Assembly: GCA_026197095.1 (NCBI GenBank)
Contig: JAPHTF010000023.1
Coordinates: 1 to 39,321, forward strand
DNA: 39,321 bases
Origin: Gammaproteobacteria bacterium
GTDB lineage: Bacteria; Pseudomonadota; Gammaproteobacteria; UBA6429; Thiohalophilaceae
Direction of reading: 5' to 3'
Positions 16,313 to 26,239 of this stretch are shown one piece after another. Each line of letters begins with the position of its first letter. The stretch's first letter is position 1. A program made the translations under genes and the position numbers. The notes under the pieces are model-generated. The model had not been told where the DNA came from, did not search any database, and saw nothing but the letters and a program-made list of their open reading frames with translations.

Positions 16313-16491
16313 GCAAGTTTACCGGAATCATTTATATGTAGCAGATCAAACCACATCAGATACATTACTAAATGATTTTATATTACGTATTACAATTTAG
16401 CATGAAAACAATTATCTCCGATTACAACGCAGACATCTTGAAATTACTAAGTGATTTCTGAGTACGGCTAAAAACAAAAATTCGTAAATGA

Positions 16492-17280
16492 CTATCCCAC
16501 CTTGTTTACATATCCAGATTTTTGCTGAGATAGGGTATTCACCATTCCATCCCATAGAGTAACCCGGTGATCAATAGCCTCTACTGCCGAACAACTTAAT
16601 TCCTGTATTGCATCCTGGTTTTCTTTTGTTAAGCTTTTGATGATTTTTATGGCAGCGGGTCCATGCTCGTCGCCATCGAGTTCAATATGACGCTTAAGGT
16701 AATATACGAACATTGGGGCATCGTTTTCGTCAATATGCCAGTTATTAAGTAATCCACTAAACATCTTCGGAATAACGTGCTCTCGACCAAAGACAAAACT
16801 GCCCAACACTTGATACACGTTCCCATTAATAACGGTGTTAATAGTGCTATTAACAAAATCCTGAATATAGGGACTTACAGAGAGTTTTTCCATCGCCTCA
16901 TTGGCAGGCACATTCATACGAATCAGTTCAATAAATTTTTCAATCTGCCTGGTATCTGCACCAACCTCCTTCATTGCTAGCAAATAAAGCTCAAAGTGAC
17001 TGATATAGCTTCCACCAGGTTCTTCATCGCTCTCCTCTCCTAGTACTATTTCATTAATAAGCCGTGCGGCTAGAGGAGCATCAGATGGAATCCATAAGGT
17101 ATCCATGCATGTTAAGTCACGTTGTAACCGTTTCACAAGGCACATAAAATCCCATACAGCAAAAACATGCCATGTCATGAAAACTCTCAAGTCATCAATA
17201 TTTTGTATCGCACTGAAGACTCGATGAGTCTCTAGTACTTTTTGTTTTTCTGTGATTTCTATTATTTTTTTACTAAGCAT
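16492..17280 (-). CDS. DUF3050 protein, haem-oxygenase-like fold
   Basis: This encodes 262 residues, full length for the family. Diagnostic blocks are FMTWHVFAVWDFMCLVKRLQ (35-54), LINEIVLGEESDE (74-86), SHFELYLLAM (94-103), FVFGREHVIPKMF (162-174) and YYLKRHIELDGDEHGP (193-208). I recall this as DUF3050, related to the haem-oxygenase-like helical bundle. Conserved His38, Glu77, Glu82, His95, Glu167, His168, His198, Asp202 and His206 could build a metal site as in haem-oxygenase-like diiron oxidases, but this is inference and no substrate is known. The C-terminal 30 residues look non-conserved. It is a lone gene converging on the HPt gene, with no metabolic partner nearby. Confidence 0.85.
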   Translation of the reverse strand: MLSKKIIEITEKQKVLETHRVFSAIQNIDDLRVFMTWHVFAVWDFMCLVKRLQRDLTCMDTLWIPSDAPLAARLINEIVLGEESDEEPGGSYISHFELYLLAMKEVGADTRQIEKFIELIRMNVPANEAMEKLSVSPYIQDFVNSTINTVINGNVYQVLGSFVFGREHVIPKMFSGLLNNWHIDENDAPMFVYYLKRHIELDGDEHGPAAIKIIKSLTKENQDAIQELSCSAVEAIDHRVTLWDGMVNTLSQQKSGYVNKVG

Positions 17281-17369
17281 AATTATATGTCTGATTTATC
17301 AATTTAAGCTTACCATAATTAAATAATGTCTAAACTATTACAACTTATACTGTTTTTAATAAAACTTGC

Positions 17370-17395
17370 GTAGCCTTTAAAAAAATCCAGGCTAC
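17370..17395 (-). terminator. Possible weak terminator after acpS
   Basis: GTAGCCT (17370-17376) and AGGCTAC (17389-17395) form a 7-bp stem with a 12-base A/T loop, starting 3 bases after the acpS stop. Read on the minus strand it is followed by GCAAGTTTTATT, a poor T-run, so efficiency is doubtful. Confidence 0.45.
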
Positions 17396-17397
17396 TT

Positions 17398-17775
17398 TTA
17401 TAAAACTAAAGTCACGAAGGCAACGGCATAATCATGTTCATCCGCTAAACTTAAATGCATTTGTTGTATTTTATTGTCTTGCAGAAATTTAGCGGCAACA
17501 TCCAAAAATTCCAAAGAAGGTTTTCCTGACTCATCATTTTTAACACCAATATGATGAAGTGATAAACCCTGGCTAAATCCTGTACCCATGGCTTTAGCGG
17601 TTGCTTCTTTTGCGGCAAAACGCTTGGCTAAAAATGCCGCTTTATTCTGTTTCGCTGTAAATTCAGAAAATTCTCGTTCTGTTAGTATGCGCCGGGCAAA
17701 TTTATCACCGTATTTTTCCAGGCTATCTCGCATGCGCTGAACATGAACAATATCGGTACCGATGCCAAATATCAT
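17398..17775 (-). CDS. acpS: Holo-[acyl-carrier-protein] synthase
   Basis: This encodes 125 residues. AcpS transfers 4'-phosphopantetheine from CoA to acyl carrier protein, activating it for fatty acid synthesis. Both magnesium-binding motifs are present: IFGIGTDIVHVQRM with Asp8, and KRFAAKEATAKAMGTG with Glu57. It is the last gene of the lepA-lepB-DUF4845-rnc-era-recO-pdxJ-acpS operon and begins 10 bp after the pdxJ stop. Gene order is standard for gammaproteobacteria. Confidence 0.97.
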   Translation of the reverse strand: MIFGIGTDIVHVQRMRDSLEKYGDKFARRILTEREFSEFTAKQNKAAFLAKRFAAKEATAKAMGTGFSQGLSLHHIGVKNDESGKPSLEFLDVAAKFLQDNKIQQMHLSLADEHDYAVAFVTLVL

Positions 17776-17785
17776 AAAACGTATT

Positions 17786-18526
17786 TCAAGCCCTTACTGA
17801 TTCCATTAATGCCTTCATTTCTTTAACAGCAGCATCAAGTCCGGTGAAAATACTTCGCGCTATAATAGCATGACCAATATTCAGCTCCCGGATTTGTGGA
17901 ATAACCGCTATCTCTTTAACATTGTGGTAATGCAAACCATGTCCTGCATTAACATGTAAACCGGCATTATCAGCAAACTCGACGGCTTCAATAATGCGTT
18001 GATATTCTTTTTCTTTCTCATAAATATTTTCTGCATCGGCAAAATGGCCCGTATGTATTTCTATGACAGGTGCGCCACATTCAACGGCTGCTTCAATTTG
18101 CTTTTTATCTGCATCGATAAAAAGTGAAACCCGAATATCACGATCAGCTAATCGTGAACAGGCTTCTTTCATTCTCAACATTTGTCCGGCAACATCAAGC
18201 CCCCCTTCAGTCGTTAGCTCTTCACGTTTCTCCGGGACCAGGCAACAATCTTCAGGTTTTATTTCTTCAGCGTAGCTGAGCATCTCATCCGTCACGGCCA
18301 TTTCAAGGTTCATGCGTGTCTGCAAAACACCTTTAAACATTTCAACATCGCGTTCCTGAATATGGCGTCGGTCTTCACGTAAATGCAATGTAATGGCATC
18401 TGCACCGGCCTGTTCAGCAACTAATGCCGCCTGAACAGGTTCAGGATACAAGGTACCTCTTGACTGGCGCAAAGTCGCAACGTGATCAATATTTACACCA
18501 AGTAAGATAGGATTTTTATTAGTCAT
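17786..18526 (-). CDS. pdxJ: Pyridoxine 5'-phosphate synthase
   Basis: This encodes 246 residues from the ATG at 18526, which overlaps the recO stop by 4 bp (ATGA); upstream in-frame starts would lie inside recO. PdxJ condenses 1-deoxy-xylulose-5-phosphate with 3-amino-2-oxopropyl phosphate to form pyridoxine phosphate in de novo vitamin B6 synthesis. The TIM-barrel motifs [51 protein letters not shown] and [12 protein letters not shown] are present. The overlap points to translational coupling with recO. Confidence 0.97.
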   Translation of the reverse strand: MTNKNPILLGVNIDHVATLRQSRGTLYPEPVQAALVAEQAGADAITLHLREDRRHIQERDVEMFKGVLQTRMNLEMAVTDEMLSYAEEIKPEDCCLVPEKREELTTEGGLDVAGQMLRMKEACSRLADRDIRVSLFIDADKKQIEAAVECGAPVIEIHTGHFADAENIYEKEKEYQRIIEAVEFADNAGLHVNAGHGLHYHNVKEIAVIPQIRELNIGHAIIARSIFTGLDAAVKEMKALMESVRA

Positions 18527-19245
18527 AATGGTTTGTACCAATGTAAGCTTCTTGTTTTAAGTGGTTTATCACCTAAATGGTGACTTAATATAATTCTCAT
18601 TAGTTGCTTTGCTTCTTTTTGAGATTGAGCGCAACTAAATTTTTCATCTGCCATATCAAGTAAAGTTTGCCCCGAAATAATAATTTCACCTTCAGCATTA
18701 TTATTTCTAACCTTTACCGGGCCTTTTTCGATATCGTAATAATATTTCTCATTTTTATCTATTGCTGTTCCACCTTCTGAATCAGACTCAAGATTTAGTC
18801 CATAGCCAATTTCAGTGAGAAGATGTTTCTCAAAATGTCGAAGAACTAATTCATCTTCATCTGTTGCAAAACGTTCTAATGTATTCTGATAAAGCGTAAA
18901 TATTTCAGGGTGAGGATCATGAAAAGTGGTAAGACGTTGTAACAATTCATTGATATAGTAGCCGCTCATCACCTGCTTACCTGACAAGTTAATCGAATTT
19001 TTTACTGATTCCGCACCGGTTAATGTTTGTACCTCACCTTTTCCTGACCATGAAATGATTAAAGGCGAAAAGGACTGCAGTATACCCTGCAACCTGGAAC
19101 GCGCTGAGCGCGCACCTTTTGCAACTAATGTAACTCTGCCATAGTCCTGAGTAAAAACATCCAGTAAGCGGCTGGTATCACGAAAGTTGCGGCCATGGAG
19201 AATAAAAGCGGCCTGCAAGCTAACACGATGATTTTGATGACTCAC
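18523..19245 (-). CDS. recO: DNA repair protein RecO
   Basis: This encodes 240 residues starting at GTG 19245. RecO works with RecR and RecF to load RecA onto SSB-coated gaps. The N-terminal OB fold is evident in [20 protein letters not shown] and [21 protein letters not shown], followed by a helical domain with [10 protein letters not shown] and the [12 protein letters not shown] block. No zinc-binding cysteine cluster is present, as in other gammaproteobacterial RecO proteins. It starts 15 bp after era and overlaps pdxJ by 4 bp. Confidence 0.95.
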   Translation of the reverse strand: MSHQNHRVSLQAAFILHGRNFRDTSRLLDVFTQDYGRVTLVAKGARSARSRLQGILQSFSPLIISWSGKGEVQTLTGAESVKNSINLSGKQVMSGYYINELLQRLTTFHDPHPEIFTLYQNTLERFATDEDELVLRHFEKHLLTEIGYGLNLESDSEGGTAIDKNEKYYYDIEKGPVKVRNNNAEGEIIISGQTLLDMADEKFSCAQSQKEAKQLMRIILSHHLGDKPLKTRSLHWYKPL

Positions 19246-19260
19246 TTTTCTTTACTGCAT

Positions 19261-20166
19261 TTAGTCGTCAGTATAACCGAGACTATTTAATGCCCTTTCA
19301 TCATCCGACCAGCCACTTTTGACTTTAACCCATAATTGCAGGAATACTTTTTGCTCAAACATTTTTTCCATATCGATCCGGGCCTTAGTGCCTATCCCTT
19401 TCAGTTTTTCGCCGTTTTTACCTATAATGATCGCTTTTTGATTTTCACGTTCCACCCAAATAACGGCGGCAATATCAAGCAACTTAGCATCCTGAGTGAA
19501 TTTTTCAATTTCAACGGTCAGGTTATACGGCAATTCCTGTGCAAGATTACGCATCAGTTTTTCCCGAATAATTTCAGCAGCCATAAAACGTGAACTACGA
19601 TCAGTTATTTGATCTTCTGCATAAAAGGGTTCTGATAAGGGTAAATAATCTGAAATGATTTTTTCAAAGTCATCAATATTATCGCCTTTAACAGCCGAGA
19701 GCGGGATAATATCTTTAAAGTTATATTTGTTTTTTATTTTTTCAATAAAAGGCAACAACTGATCTTTTTTCTTTACAAGATCAACTTTATTGACAGCTAA
19801 GATGACCGGAGTGGATATATGAGCAAGGCGTTTAATAACCAGCTCATCTTCATCAGTCCACTTCAATGCTTCTACTAAAAAAACAATGACATCCACATCT
19901 TTAAAACTCGCCCCAGCTGTGCGGTTCATATAGCGGTTCATTGCTCTTTTTTCATTGTCATGAATACCTGGGGTATCAACATAAACAATTTGAACAGACT
20001 CAGTTGTTTTAATACCAAGAATACGATGGCGGGTTGTTTGTGGGCGGTGTGATGTAATACTTATTTTTTGCCCAAGTACATAATTCATTAATGTTGATTT
20101 GCCCACATTTGGGCGACCAATTAATGAAACATATCCACAACGAAAGTTATCTTTTATATTACTCAT
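19261..20166 (-). CDS. era: GTPase Era
   Basis: This encodes 301 residues. Era is an essential GTPase that binds the 3' end of 16S rRNA during small-subunit maturation. The G1 motif GRPNVGKS (17-24), the switch RPQTTRHRILG, G3 DTPG, G4 NKVD and the C-terminal KH domain (from about residue 205, with IIGKNGEKLKGIG) are all present. The ATG at 20166 overlaps the 3' end of rnc by 8 bp, as often seen for the rnc-era pair. Confidence 0.98.
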   Translation of the reverse strand: MSNIKDNFRCGYVSLIGRPNVGKSTLMNYVLGQKISITSHRPQTTRHRILGIKTTESVQIVYVDTPGIHDNEKRAMNRYMNRTAGASFKDVDVIVFLVEALKWTDEDELVIKRLAHISTPVILAVNKVDLVKKKDQLLPFIEKIKNKYNFKDIIPLSAVKGDNIDDFEKIISDYLPLSEPFYAEDQITDRSSRFMAAEIIREKLMRNLAQELPYNLTVEIEKFTQDAKLLDIAAVIWVERENQKAIIIGKNGEKLKGIGTKARIDMEKMFEQKVFLQLWVKVKSGWSDDERALNSLGYTDD

Positions 20167-20854
20167 GAATGATTTGATCTAATGCTTTTTCTGCGGCCGC
20201 TTGTTCTGCCTTACGGCGACTGGAACCACTTGCGTTAACATGATTAGCATAACCTTCAATTGTGCAAGACACTTTAAATGTTTGCTGATGTTCCTGACCT
20301 GATATAGAAATCACTGAATAATGGGGTAAGGGTAAACCTTTGGCCTGAAGAAACTCCTGCAAGCGTGTTTTCGGATCTTTTAAAATCCCCGATGGTTCAC
20401 ATCTATTAATCCGGTTCGTAAAAATTTTCAGGATAATTTTTTCAATAACCGCTATGCCATTTTCTTTATAGGAATCAAGATAGATGGCGCCAAAAATCGC
20501 CTCTACGACATCGGCTAATGTCGATGCCCGGCGAAAACCACCACTTTTTAACTCACCTGAGCCCAACTGGATATATTCACCCAGGTTTAGTTCTGTCGCG
20601 ATTTTGCTCAAGGTTTCACCTTTTACTAAACTTGAACGAAGACGGGTCAATACACCTTCTTTTTCTTTAGGGAAACGTTTATAAAGTTCACAACTAATAA
20701 CCATGCCTAAAATTGAATCTCCCAGAAATTCAAGTCGTTCATTGTTATTACGTCCAATACTGCGATGGGTTAACGCTAAGAGTAAAAGACTCTCATCATT
20801 GAAGCGATAGTCAAAAATCTGGGCAACATTATTAACGTGATTTGCTTGATTCAA
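20159..20854 (-). CDS. rnc: Ribonuclease III
   Basis: This encodes 231 residues. RNase III cleaves double-stranded RNA in rRNA processing and mRNA decay. The signature ERLEFLGDSILG (39-50), the acidic residues Asp46, Asp115 and Glu118 (DVVEAIFGAIYLD) and the C-terminal dsRNA-binding domain (DPKTRLQEFLQAKG to the Ala-rich GSSRRKAEQAAAEKAL end) are intact. The only start near the expected N-terminus is TTG at 20854, whose first base begins the overlap TTGA with the stop codon of the DUF4845 gene, so translation is probably coupled. Confidence 0.97.
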   Translation of the reverse strand: MNQANHVNNVAQIFDYRFNDESLLLLALTHRSIGRNNNERLEFLGDSILGMVISCELYKRFPKEKEGVLTRLRSSLVKGETLSKIATELNLGEYIQLGSGELKSGGFRRASTLADVVEAIFGAIYLDSYKENGIAVIEKIILKIFTNRINRCEPSGILKDPKTRLQEFLQAKGLPLPHYSVISISGQEHQQTFKVSCTIEGYANHVNASGSSRRKAEQAAAEKALDQIIHE

Positions 20855-21225
20855 ATGGCAGGAGCCTCGACACTCTTTTTAAAGCTGATAATCACATCAA
20901 GGTTACCAAACATTGGCTTTCTAACTTCATAGTCAACTTCAATAAGAACGTCATTTTTAGTTTTCTCTATATAAATATGTTCTTTTGTCACATCCGAAAC
21001 CATGTTGACATCCAGGCGTCTTAAAATCATGGTGGTAATTTCATTATTCGTTTTATCGCCTAATCCACGTTCTTCTTTCATGCCAGAGACAACATCTCCC
21101 ACTTTAAAAGAATCAAAATAAATCGGCATAATTTTAAGAAGTGTAATAGCAACAAATGCGATAAGAACAAGTAATGCCATAATACTTACGCCTGTCATAC
21201 CTTTTTGTTTATTCTTTAACTGCAT
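20851..21225 (-). CDS. DUF4845 single-pass membrane protein
   Basis: This encodes 124 residues. A Lys-rich start (MQLKNKQKGMTG) leads into a transmembrane helix at about residues 13-33, then a periplasmic domain with KIMPIYFDSFKVGDVVSGM, ending with DVLIEVDYEVRKPMFGNLDVIISF. This is the DUF4845 family, found almost invariably between lepB and rnc in gammaproteobacteria. The N-terminus resembles a type IV pilin-like leader, but no processing is assumed. The function is unknown; constant linkage to signal peptidase suggests an envelope role. It starts 50 bp after the lepB stop. Confidence 0.88.
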   Translation of the reverse strand: MQLKNKQKGMTGVSIMALLVLIAFVAITLLKIMPIYFDSFKVGDVVSGMKEERGLGDKTNNEITTMILRRLDVNMVSDVTKEHIYIEKTKNDVLIEVDYEVRKPMFGNLDVIISFKKSVEAPAI

Positions 21226-21275
21226 TGTGTACTCCTTATTTACTTATATTATTTTTATAATACTTAAATAAAAAC

Positions 21276-22064
21276 TTACTGAATAACTGACCCAACTCTA
21301 TGCCATTTGGGCCAATGCCCCCATTCCCAACTCATCCATACAAAAAATGCACGGCCCACCAGGTTTTCATCAGGTACAAAGCCCCAGACACGACTGTCTC
21401 GACTATTATCCCTGTTATCACCCATAACAAAGTAACTTTTCTCTGGTACCTGTAAAACAAAATCAGATGCAGCCTGTAAATCACTAACTAAAATATGATG
21501 TTTTACCTCGGGATCAGGCAAGTTTTCATTCAACCTTCTAAAATTATAATAACCAAAAGGGTAGTCGCCTTTGGGCTGTTGTTCTGCCATTTTTCCGTTT
21601 ATATACAATACCTTATTATAGTAGCCAATTTCATCCCCCGGAACACCAATTACCCGTTTTATGTAATCAATTGATGGATTTTCAGGATACCGAAATACCA
21701 CTACATCGCCACGGGATGGATTGCCTGTTTCAATAATTTTCTTATTTATCACCGGTAAACGCACACCGTAATTAAATTTACTGACTAAAATAAAATCACC
21801 AATTTCCAATGTTGGCAGCATCGAACCAGACGGAATTCTAAAGGGTTCAGCAATAAATCCTCTCAAGATGAATACAATCAGGACAACCGGAAATAGAAAT
21901 TTTGAAAACTCAACGATTGGCGGCTCATTGGTTAAATTCTTCTCATCGCTATCACTGAATTTTTCATTATTTCTTTTAGGTGCTAAAAACCAGTGATCTA
22001 TCGCCCAGATACTTCCTGAAACCAAAATAACAATGGCAAGTACAAGTGAAAAATCAATATTCAT
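21276..22064 (-). CDS. lepB: Signal peptidase I
   Basis: This encodes 262 residues. LepB cleaves signal peptides of exported proteins at the periplasmic face of the inner membrane. Two membrane helices (about 5-22 and 55-72) precede the catalytic domain. The Ser-Lys dyad is present: Ser81 in [11 protein letters not shown] and Lys136 in [12 protein letters not shown]. The [17 protein letters not shown] box is intact. It overlaps the lepA stop by 4 bp (ATGA), as in many relatives. Confidence 0.97.
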   Translation of the reverse strand: MNIDFSLVLAIVILVSGSIWAIDHWFLAPKRNNEKFSDSDEKNLTNEPPIVEFSKFLFPVVLIVFILRGFIAEPFRIPSGSMLPTLEIGDFILVSKFNYGVRLPVINKKIIETGNPSRGDVVVFRYPENPSIDYIKRVIGVPGDEIGYYNKVLYINGKMAEQQPKGDYPFGYYNFRRLNENLPDPEVKHHILVSDLQAASDFVLQVPEKSYFVMGDNRDNSRDSRVWGFVPDENLVGRAFFVWMSWEWGHWPKWHRVGSVIQ

Positions 22065-23890
22065 TTATCTTTTCCTGTATTTAATACGGCAAGGAATGCT
22101 TCTTGCGGAATTTCGACACTGCCCACTTGTTTCATTCTTCGCTTACCGGCTTTTTGCTTTTCTAATAATTTTTTCTTACGTGTTATATCACCACCATAAC
22201 ATTTAGCAGTTACATTTTTACGCAAGGCTTTTACATTGGTTCGGGCAATGATTTTGGCACCAAGCGTTGCCTGAATGGCCACATCAAACATCTGCCTTGG
22301 AATAATATCCTTCATTCTTTCCGTTAAATCACGTCCGCGTGCAACAGATTGTTCACGATGAACAATAACGGATAAAGCATCCACTTTTTCACTATTAATC
22401 ATGATATCCAGCTTAACCAGATCTGCAGCCTGAAAACGGACAAATTCATAATCCATTGAAGCATAACCGCGGCTGGTTGATTTAAGGCGATCAAAAAAGT
22501 CCAGTACAATTTCATTCATTGGCATTTCGTATTCAATTAAAACTTGATTACCAAGATACTGCATTTTTTTCTGTACGCCGCGTTTTTCAATGCAAAGTGA
22601 AATCACATTCCCGACAAATTCATGTGGCACTAATATACTTGCAACAACAATGGGCTCACGAATTTCATTAATAAAATTCGGTTCTGGCATCGCAGCCGGG
22701 TTTTCTATTTTAAAGACTTCACCTTTAGTATTCTCAATTTCAAAGACTACTGTTGGCGCTGTTGTAATGAGGTTAAGATCATATTCACGCTCAAGCCGTT
22801 CCTGAATAATTTCCATATGTAATAAGCCAAGGAAACCACAACGGAAACCAAAACCTAAAGCCGTTGAGGTTTCTGGCTCATAAAATAAAGCAGCATCATT
22901 AAGTCGTAACTTAGACAGAGCTTCGCGTAAATTTTCATAATCATCACCGGCCACAGGGAATAAACCCGAAAATACACGTGGCTGGACTTGTTTAAAACCT
23001 GGTAATACTTTACTCGCGGGTTTGGCAGCATCTGTAATCGTATCACCGACTGGAGCACCATCAATTTCCTTTATTCCGGCAATCACATAGCCTACTTCGC
23101 CGGCATCGAGCGAATCTAAATCATGGCGTTTGGGAGTAAAAATGCCTACATGATCGACCAGATGATCCCGACCCGCCGACATAATGCGAATTTTTTGCTT
23201 TTTACGCAGCCGGCCATTAACTACCCGCACTAAAGAGACAACACCGAGGTAATTATCAAACCACGAGTCAATAATGAGTGCCTGCAGAGGGGCATCTTTG
23301 TCGCCAGTCGGAGGTGGCACGAGTCGAACGATATCTTCTAATAGCTGATCAATACCAATACCTGTTTTTGCCGAAACACGTGTTGCCTCAGTCGCTTCTA
23401 TGCCAATAATTTCTTCAATTTCCTGGCTTACGCGTTCTGGTTCAGCGGCGGGAAGATCGATTTTATTTAAAACAGGAACAACTTCGAGACCTTGCTCTAT
23501 CGCGGTATAGCAATTTGCCACACTCTGCGCTTCTACCCCCTGGGCAGCATCAACTACGAGCAATGCGCCTTCACAGGCAGCTAAAGAACGAGAAACTTCG
23601 TACGAGAAATCAACATGGCCTGGAGTATCAATAAAATTCAGCTGATAGGTTTCACCATCATTGGCTTTGTAATCCAGCGTGACACTCTGAGCCTTAATGG
23701 TAATACCGCGCTCGCGTTCAATATCCATTGAATCGAGAACCTGGCTACTCATTTCGCGTTCAGTTAAACCGCCACACTTCTGAATAAAGCGATCGGCAAG
23801 TGTAGATTTACCATGATCAATATGTGCAATAATCGAAAAATTTCGGATATGGCTTAAATCACTACTGGAATCACTATTGGAATTACTCAC
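22061..23890 (-). CDS. lepA: Elongation factor 4 (LepA) GTPase
   Basis: This encodes 609 residues. LepA is a ribosome-associated GTPase implicated in initiation and ribosome assembly. G-domain motifs are AHIDHGKST (22-30), [16 protein letters not shown] and NKIDLP. The C-terminal half has the LepA-specific [20 protein letters not shown] and the lysine-rich LepA-C end with [18 protein letters not shown]. The likely start is GTG at 23890, giving an N-terminal Ser/Asn-rich extension of about 13 residues before [10 protein letters not shown] compared with E. coli; no ATG is available nearby. An intrinsic terminator lies just upstream, so lepA probably has its own promoter in the short gap. Confidence 0.97.
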   Translation of the reverse strand: MSNSNSDSSSDLSHIRNFSIIAHIDHGKSTLADRFIQKCGGLTEREMSSQVLDSMDIERERGITIKAQSVTLDYKANDGETYQLNFIDTPGHVDFSYEVSRSLAACEGALLVVDAAQGVEAQSVANCYTAIEQGLEVVPVLNKIDLPAAEPERVSQEIEEIIGIEATEATRVSAKTGIGIDQLLEDIVRLVPPPTGDKDAPLQALIIDSWFDNYLGVVSLVRVVNGRLRKKQKIRIMSAGRDHLVDHVGIFTPKRHDLDSLDAGEVGYVIAGIKEIDGAPVGDTITDAAKPASKVLPGFKQVQPRVFSGLFPVAGDDYENLREALSKLRLNDAALFYEPETSTALGFGFRCGFLGLLHMEIIQERLEREYDLNLITTAPTVVFEIENTKGEVFKIENPAAMPEPNFINEIREPIVVASILVPHEFVGNVISLCIEKRGVQKKMQYLGNQVLIEYEMPMNEIVLDFFDRLKSTSRGYASMDYEFVRFQAADLVKLDIMINSEKVDALSVIVHREQSVARGRDLTERMKDIIPRQMFDVAIQATLGAKIIARTNVKALRKNVTAKCYGGDITRKKKLLEKQKAGKRRMKQVGSVEIPQEAFLAVLNTGKDK

Positions 23891-23922
23891 AGGGCACTAC
23901 TCACAAACTACTCCGTTAAACA

Positions 23923-23945
23923 CAAAAAAGGCGCATTGAGCGCCT
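23923..23945 (-). terminator. Intrinsic terminator between grx-like gene and lepA
   Basis: On the minus strand AGGCGC, a TCAAT loop and GCGCCT are followed by a run of T (stem 23929-23934 with 23940-23945, T-run 23924-23928). It separates the sigma-E/mucD transcript from the lepA operon. Confidence 0.85.
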
Positions 23946-23970
23946 CTAATTCGACCAAAATCCTAAACGT

Positions 23971-24225
23971 TTAGTTTAACGGATTTCCACCCTCGCTTAT
24001 ATACAGTTGCAAGGCTTTTATATCAAGAAAATAGTGACAAATCTCTTTATCCCCAGCCTTCAGTACAGGCACCAGGCTGCCATATTGCTGTTCCAATACG
24101 TCGTTTTTATCGATGTAAACAATTTCGAAAGATATCGCCGTATTTTCAAGATAGGGAGGAAGTAAGGCCTCCATATCTTCACATAAATGACAGCCAAGAC
24201 GGCTATAGAGTGTTAATTGATTCAT
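23971..24225 (-). CDS. Small glutaredoxin-like protein (DUF836 type)
   Basis: This encodes 84 residues, a minimal thioredoxin fold. The redox motif is CHLC (Cys12 and Cys15) in LTLYSRLGCHLCEDM. It is followed by EIVYIDKND and the cis-proline region YGSLVPVLKAGDKEI, which fits the glutaredoxin-like DUF836 family. It acts presumably as a cytoplasmic thiol reductant; the partner is unknown. It begins 33 bp after the mucD stop and is followed by a terminator, so it appears to be the last gene of the rpoE-rseABC-mucD transcript. Confidence 0.88.
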   Translation of the reverse strand: MNQLTLYSRLGCHLCEDMEALLPPYLENTAISFEIVYIDKNDVLEQQYGSLVPVLKAGDKEICHYFLDIKALQLYISEGGNPLN

Positions 24226-24258
24226 TAACAGTTAATCAATGTCATCACTCTATCGAAC

Positions 24259-25731
24259 TTACTCACCCAGCTTTAATGGCAAAAAGCGTGGTGAACCACC
24301 TCGTTGGATGAGTATTCGTACCCATTTTCCTTCAGGTAATGATTTTACTACGTCCAAAAATTGTTTTGTATTTTTTAAATCTTGGCCGTTTAATTTAAGC
24401 AATATGTCACCACGACGAATCCCGGCTTTTTCTGCAGGGCCTTCATCTACAGACTGAACAAGTAATCCATTATCAACATTGGCTCGCTTACGCTGCTCAG
24501 AAGTCATAGGAGTTACTTCAATATTTAAACGATTACTTTTTGTTTCCTTTTTAGTAGCGTTATTTTCGGCTAACTCATCTTCAGTCGGCAGCTCTGCAAT
24601 CTTCACAGTCAGACGTTTCTGCTTACCATCACGTATAATACGTACTTTCACATTTGAGCCAATAGGTGATTGTCCAACTGCAAGCGGTAAATCTGAAGAT
24701 CGGTTTATCGTTTTATTGCCAAAATGAGTAATAACATCCCCCACTTCAATGCCCGCATTTTTAGCGGGTGTCTCATCCATAACGCGTAAAACAACCGCGC
24801 CCATTGGGGTTTTCATTCCAAATGATTCTGCAAGTTCTTTATTGACGTCCTGAATTAAAACACCTAACCAACCCCATTTAGCCTGACCATTGCTTTTAAG
24901 CTGATCGACAATATCCTTTGCAACATCAACAGGAATGGCAAAAGATAGCCCCATAAAACCACCCGTACGACTATAGATTTGTGAATTAATACCAATCACT
25001 TCACCCTTCAAATTAAACAAAGGGCCACCTGAATTACCCGGGTTAATCGCTACATCGGTTTGAATAAAGGGAACATAACTCTCACTTGGCAAGGTACGCC
25101 CAATAGCACTAATAACACCCACGGAAACAGAATGATCAAAACCAAAAGGTGATCCGATTGCCATAACCCATGAGCCAACCTTTAGATTTGAAGACGTTCC
25201 AATTTTTACAACCGGTAAATTATCGGCTTCGATTTTTAATAATGCGATATCACTACGTGCATCTGAACCTACGACCTTTGCTTTTAGCTCACGACGATCT
25301 TTTAAACGTACAACTATTTCATCGGCATTTTTTATTACGTGGTGATTCGTCACAACATAGCCATCAGAATCAATAATAAAACCAGAACCTAATGAATCAT
25401 TTGTTTCTCTGCTTTGGATAAAATGTTTAGCAGACGAATCTTCATTGTCTTTTAAATTATTATTCTTTTTATAATTTTGTTGTTCAAAGAAATGACGAAA
25501 TAAATCACCGAAAGGACCATCCTGAGGTAACCCTGGAATTTGACCATGAGGACTATTACGTTTTGTTATTTTTTGAGTAGTACTGATGTTTACAACAGCA
25601 TCGCTATATTCTTCAACTAAATGAGTAAAATCAGGTAACCCTGAAAGTTGCGCAGAAACATTAAAACTCATCAATGTAATTAGAAAAAATCCTGCTATCG
25701 CAGTTACCTTTTTAAATACAGGCATCAACAT
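24259..25731 (-). CDS. mucD: Periplasmic DegP/MucD-family serine protease
   Basis: This encodes 490 residues from the ATG at 25731, chosen for GAGAG 7 bases upstream and a clean signal peptide; a longer frame overlaps rseC. The HtrA/Do family degrades or refolds misfolded periplasmic proteins. The trypsin-like domain has His131 (VTNHHVI), Asp161 (SDIALLKI) and Ser234 (NPGNSGGPLF). Two PDZ domains follow (about residues 275-365 and 395-485). A 40-residue Lys/Asn/Gln-rich insert lies in the LA loop before the catalytic domain. Position after rseC matches mucD of Pseudomonas, downstream of its sigma factor, so it is likely part of the sigma-E response. Confidence 0.96.
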   Translation of the reverse strand: MLMPVFKKVTAIAGFFLITLMSFNVSAQLSGLPDFTHLVEEYSDAVVNISTTQKITKRNSPHGQIPGLPQDGPFGDLFRHFFEQQNYKKNNNLKDNEDSSAKHFIQSRETNDSLGSGFIIDSDGYVVTNHHVIKNADEIVVRLKDRRELKAKVVGSDARSDIALLKIEADNLPVVKIGTSSNLKVGSWVMAIGSPFGFDHSVSVGVISAIGRTLPSESYVPFIQTDVAINPGNSGGPLFNLKGEVIGINSQIYSRTGGFMGLSFAIPVDVAKDIVDQLKSNGQAKWGWLGVLIQDVNKELAESFGMKTPMGAVVLRVMDETPAKNAGIEVGDVITHFGNKTINRSSDLPLAVGQSPIGSNVKVRIIRDGKQKRLTVKIAELPTEDELAENNATKKETKSNRLNIEVTPMTSEQRKRANVDNGLLVQSVDEGPAEKAGIRRGDILLKLNGQDLKNTKQFLDVVKSLPEGKWVRILIQRGGSPRFLPLKLGE

Positions 25732-25750
25732 AATATTACTCTCTTTAAAT

Positions 25751-26221
25751 TTATAGATTAACAAGAACAGAAGAATTCAATTTTTTTAATATAACAGGTT
25801 GGTAATCTTCATTTTGTGCGATAGAAGACGAAAAAGATTTTACTTTTCTCATACCTATATAAAACCCCGCTATTGCAAAGACAATCACAAGTAATTCACT
25901 ATTATGAATCTGGAGATTAGCAGAAATTAACTGACCCACAATTGAAAATAAAAATAATAAAATCAAAGGCAGCATATAAATCATAAAAGCGCCTTTCAAC
26001 AGAGATTGTTCATTTAACCCAATAACAACCTCATCACCCACTTGCGCATTAATATTATTAATGGCTTTTATTTTTGAAAGTTTATTACCAATGACTTTGG
26101 ATAGCACTGATGTTCCACAGCCTTTATTTGCACTGCATTGACCACAAGCTGATTTTCGCTGGGTTTCTATCCAGGTTTGATTATTCTCAATAGAAACAAC
26201 GATAGCATTTTCAGTAATCAT
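25751..26221 (-). CDS. rseC: Sigma-E factor regulatory protein RseC/MucC
   Basis: This encodes 156 residues. RseC is an inner membrane protein that modulates the sigma-E pathway and is also linked to electron transfer (SoxR reduction). A cytoplasmic cysteine-rich N-terminal section contains CGQCSANKGCG (Cys26, Cys29, Cys35), and two membrane helices lie at about residues 77-98 and 107-125. The GLNEQSLLKGAFMIYMLPL segment is typical. It is 18 bp after rseB and 19 bp before mucD. Confidence 0.93.
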   Translation of the reverse strand: MITENAIVVSIENNQTWIETQRKSACGQCSANKGCGTSVLSKVIGNKLSKIKAINNINAQVGDEVVIGLNEQSLLKGAFMIYMLPLILLFLFSIVGQLISANLQIHNSELLVIVFAIAGFYIGMRKVKSFSSSIAQNEDYQPVILKKLNSSVLVNL

Positions 26222-26239
26222 AGAGTAAGTTTTTAAATT

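Noticed and set aside
16437-16455. Small hairpin GAAATTAC-TAA-GTGATTTC between HPt and DUF3050 genes
   Set aside because: Contains a mismatch, is AT-rich and is not followed by a T-run on either strand, so it is not a credible terminator.
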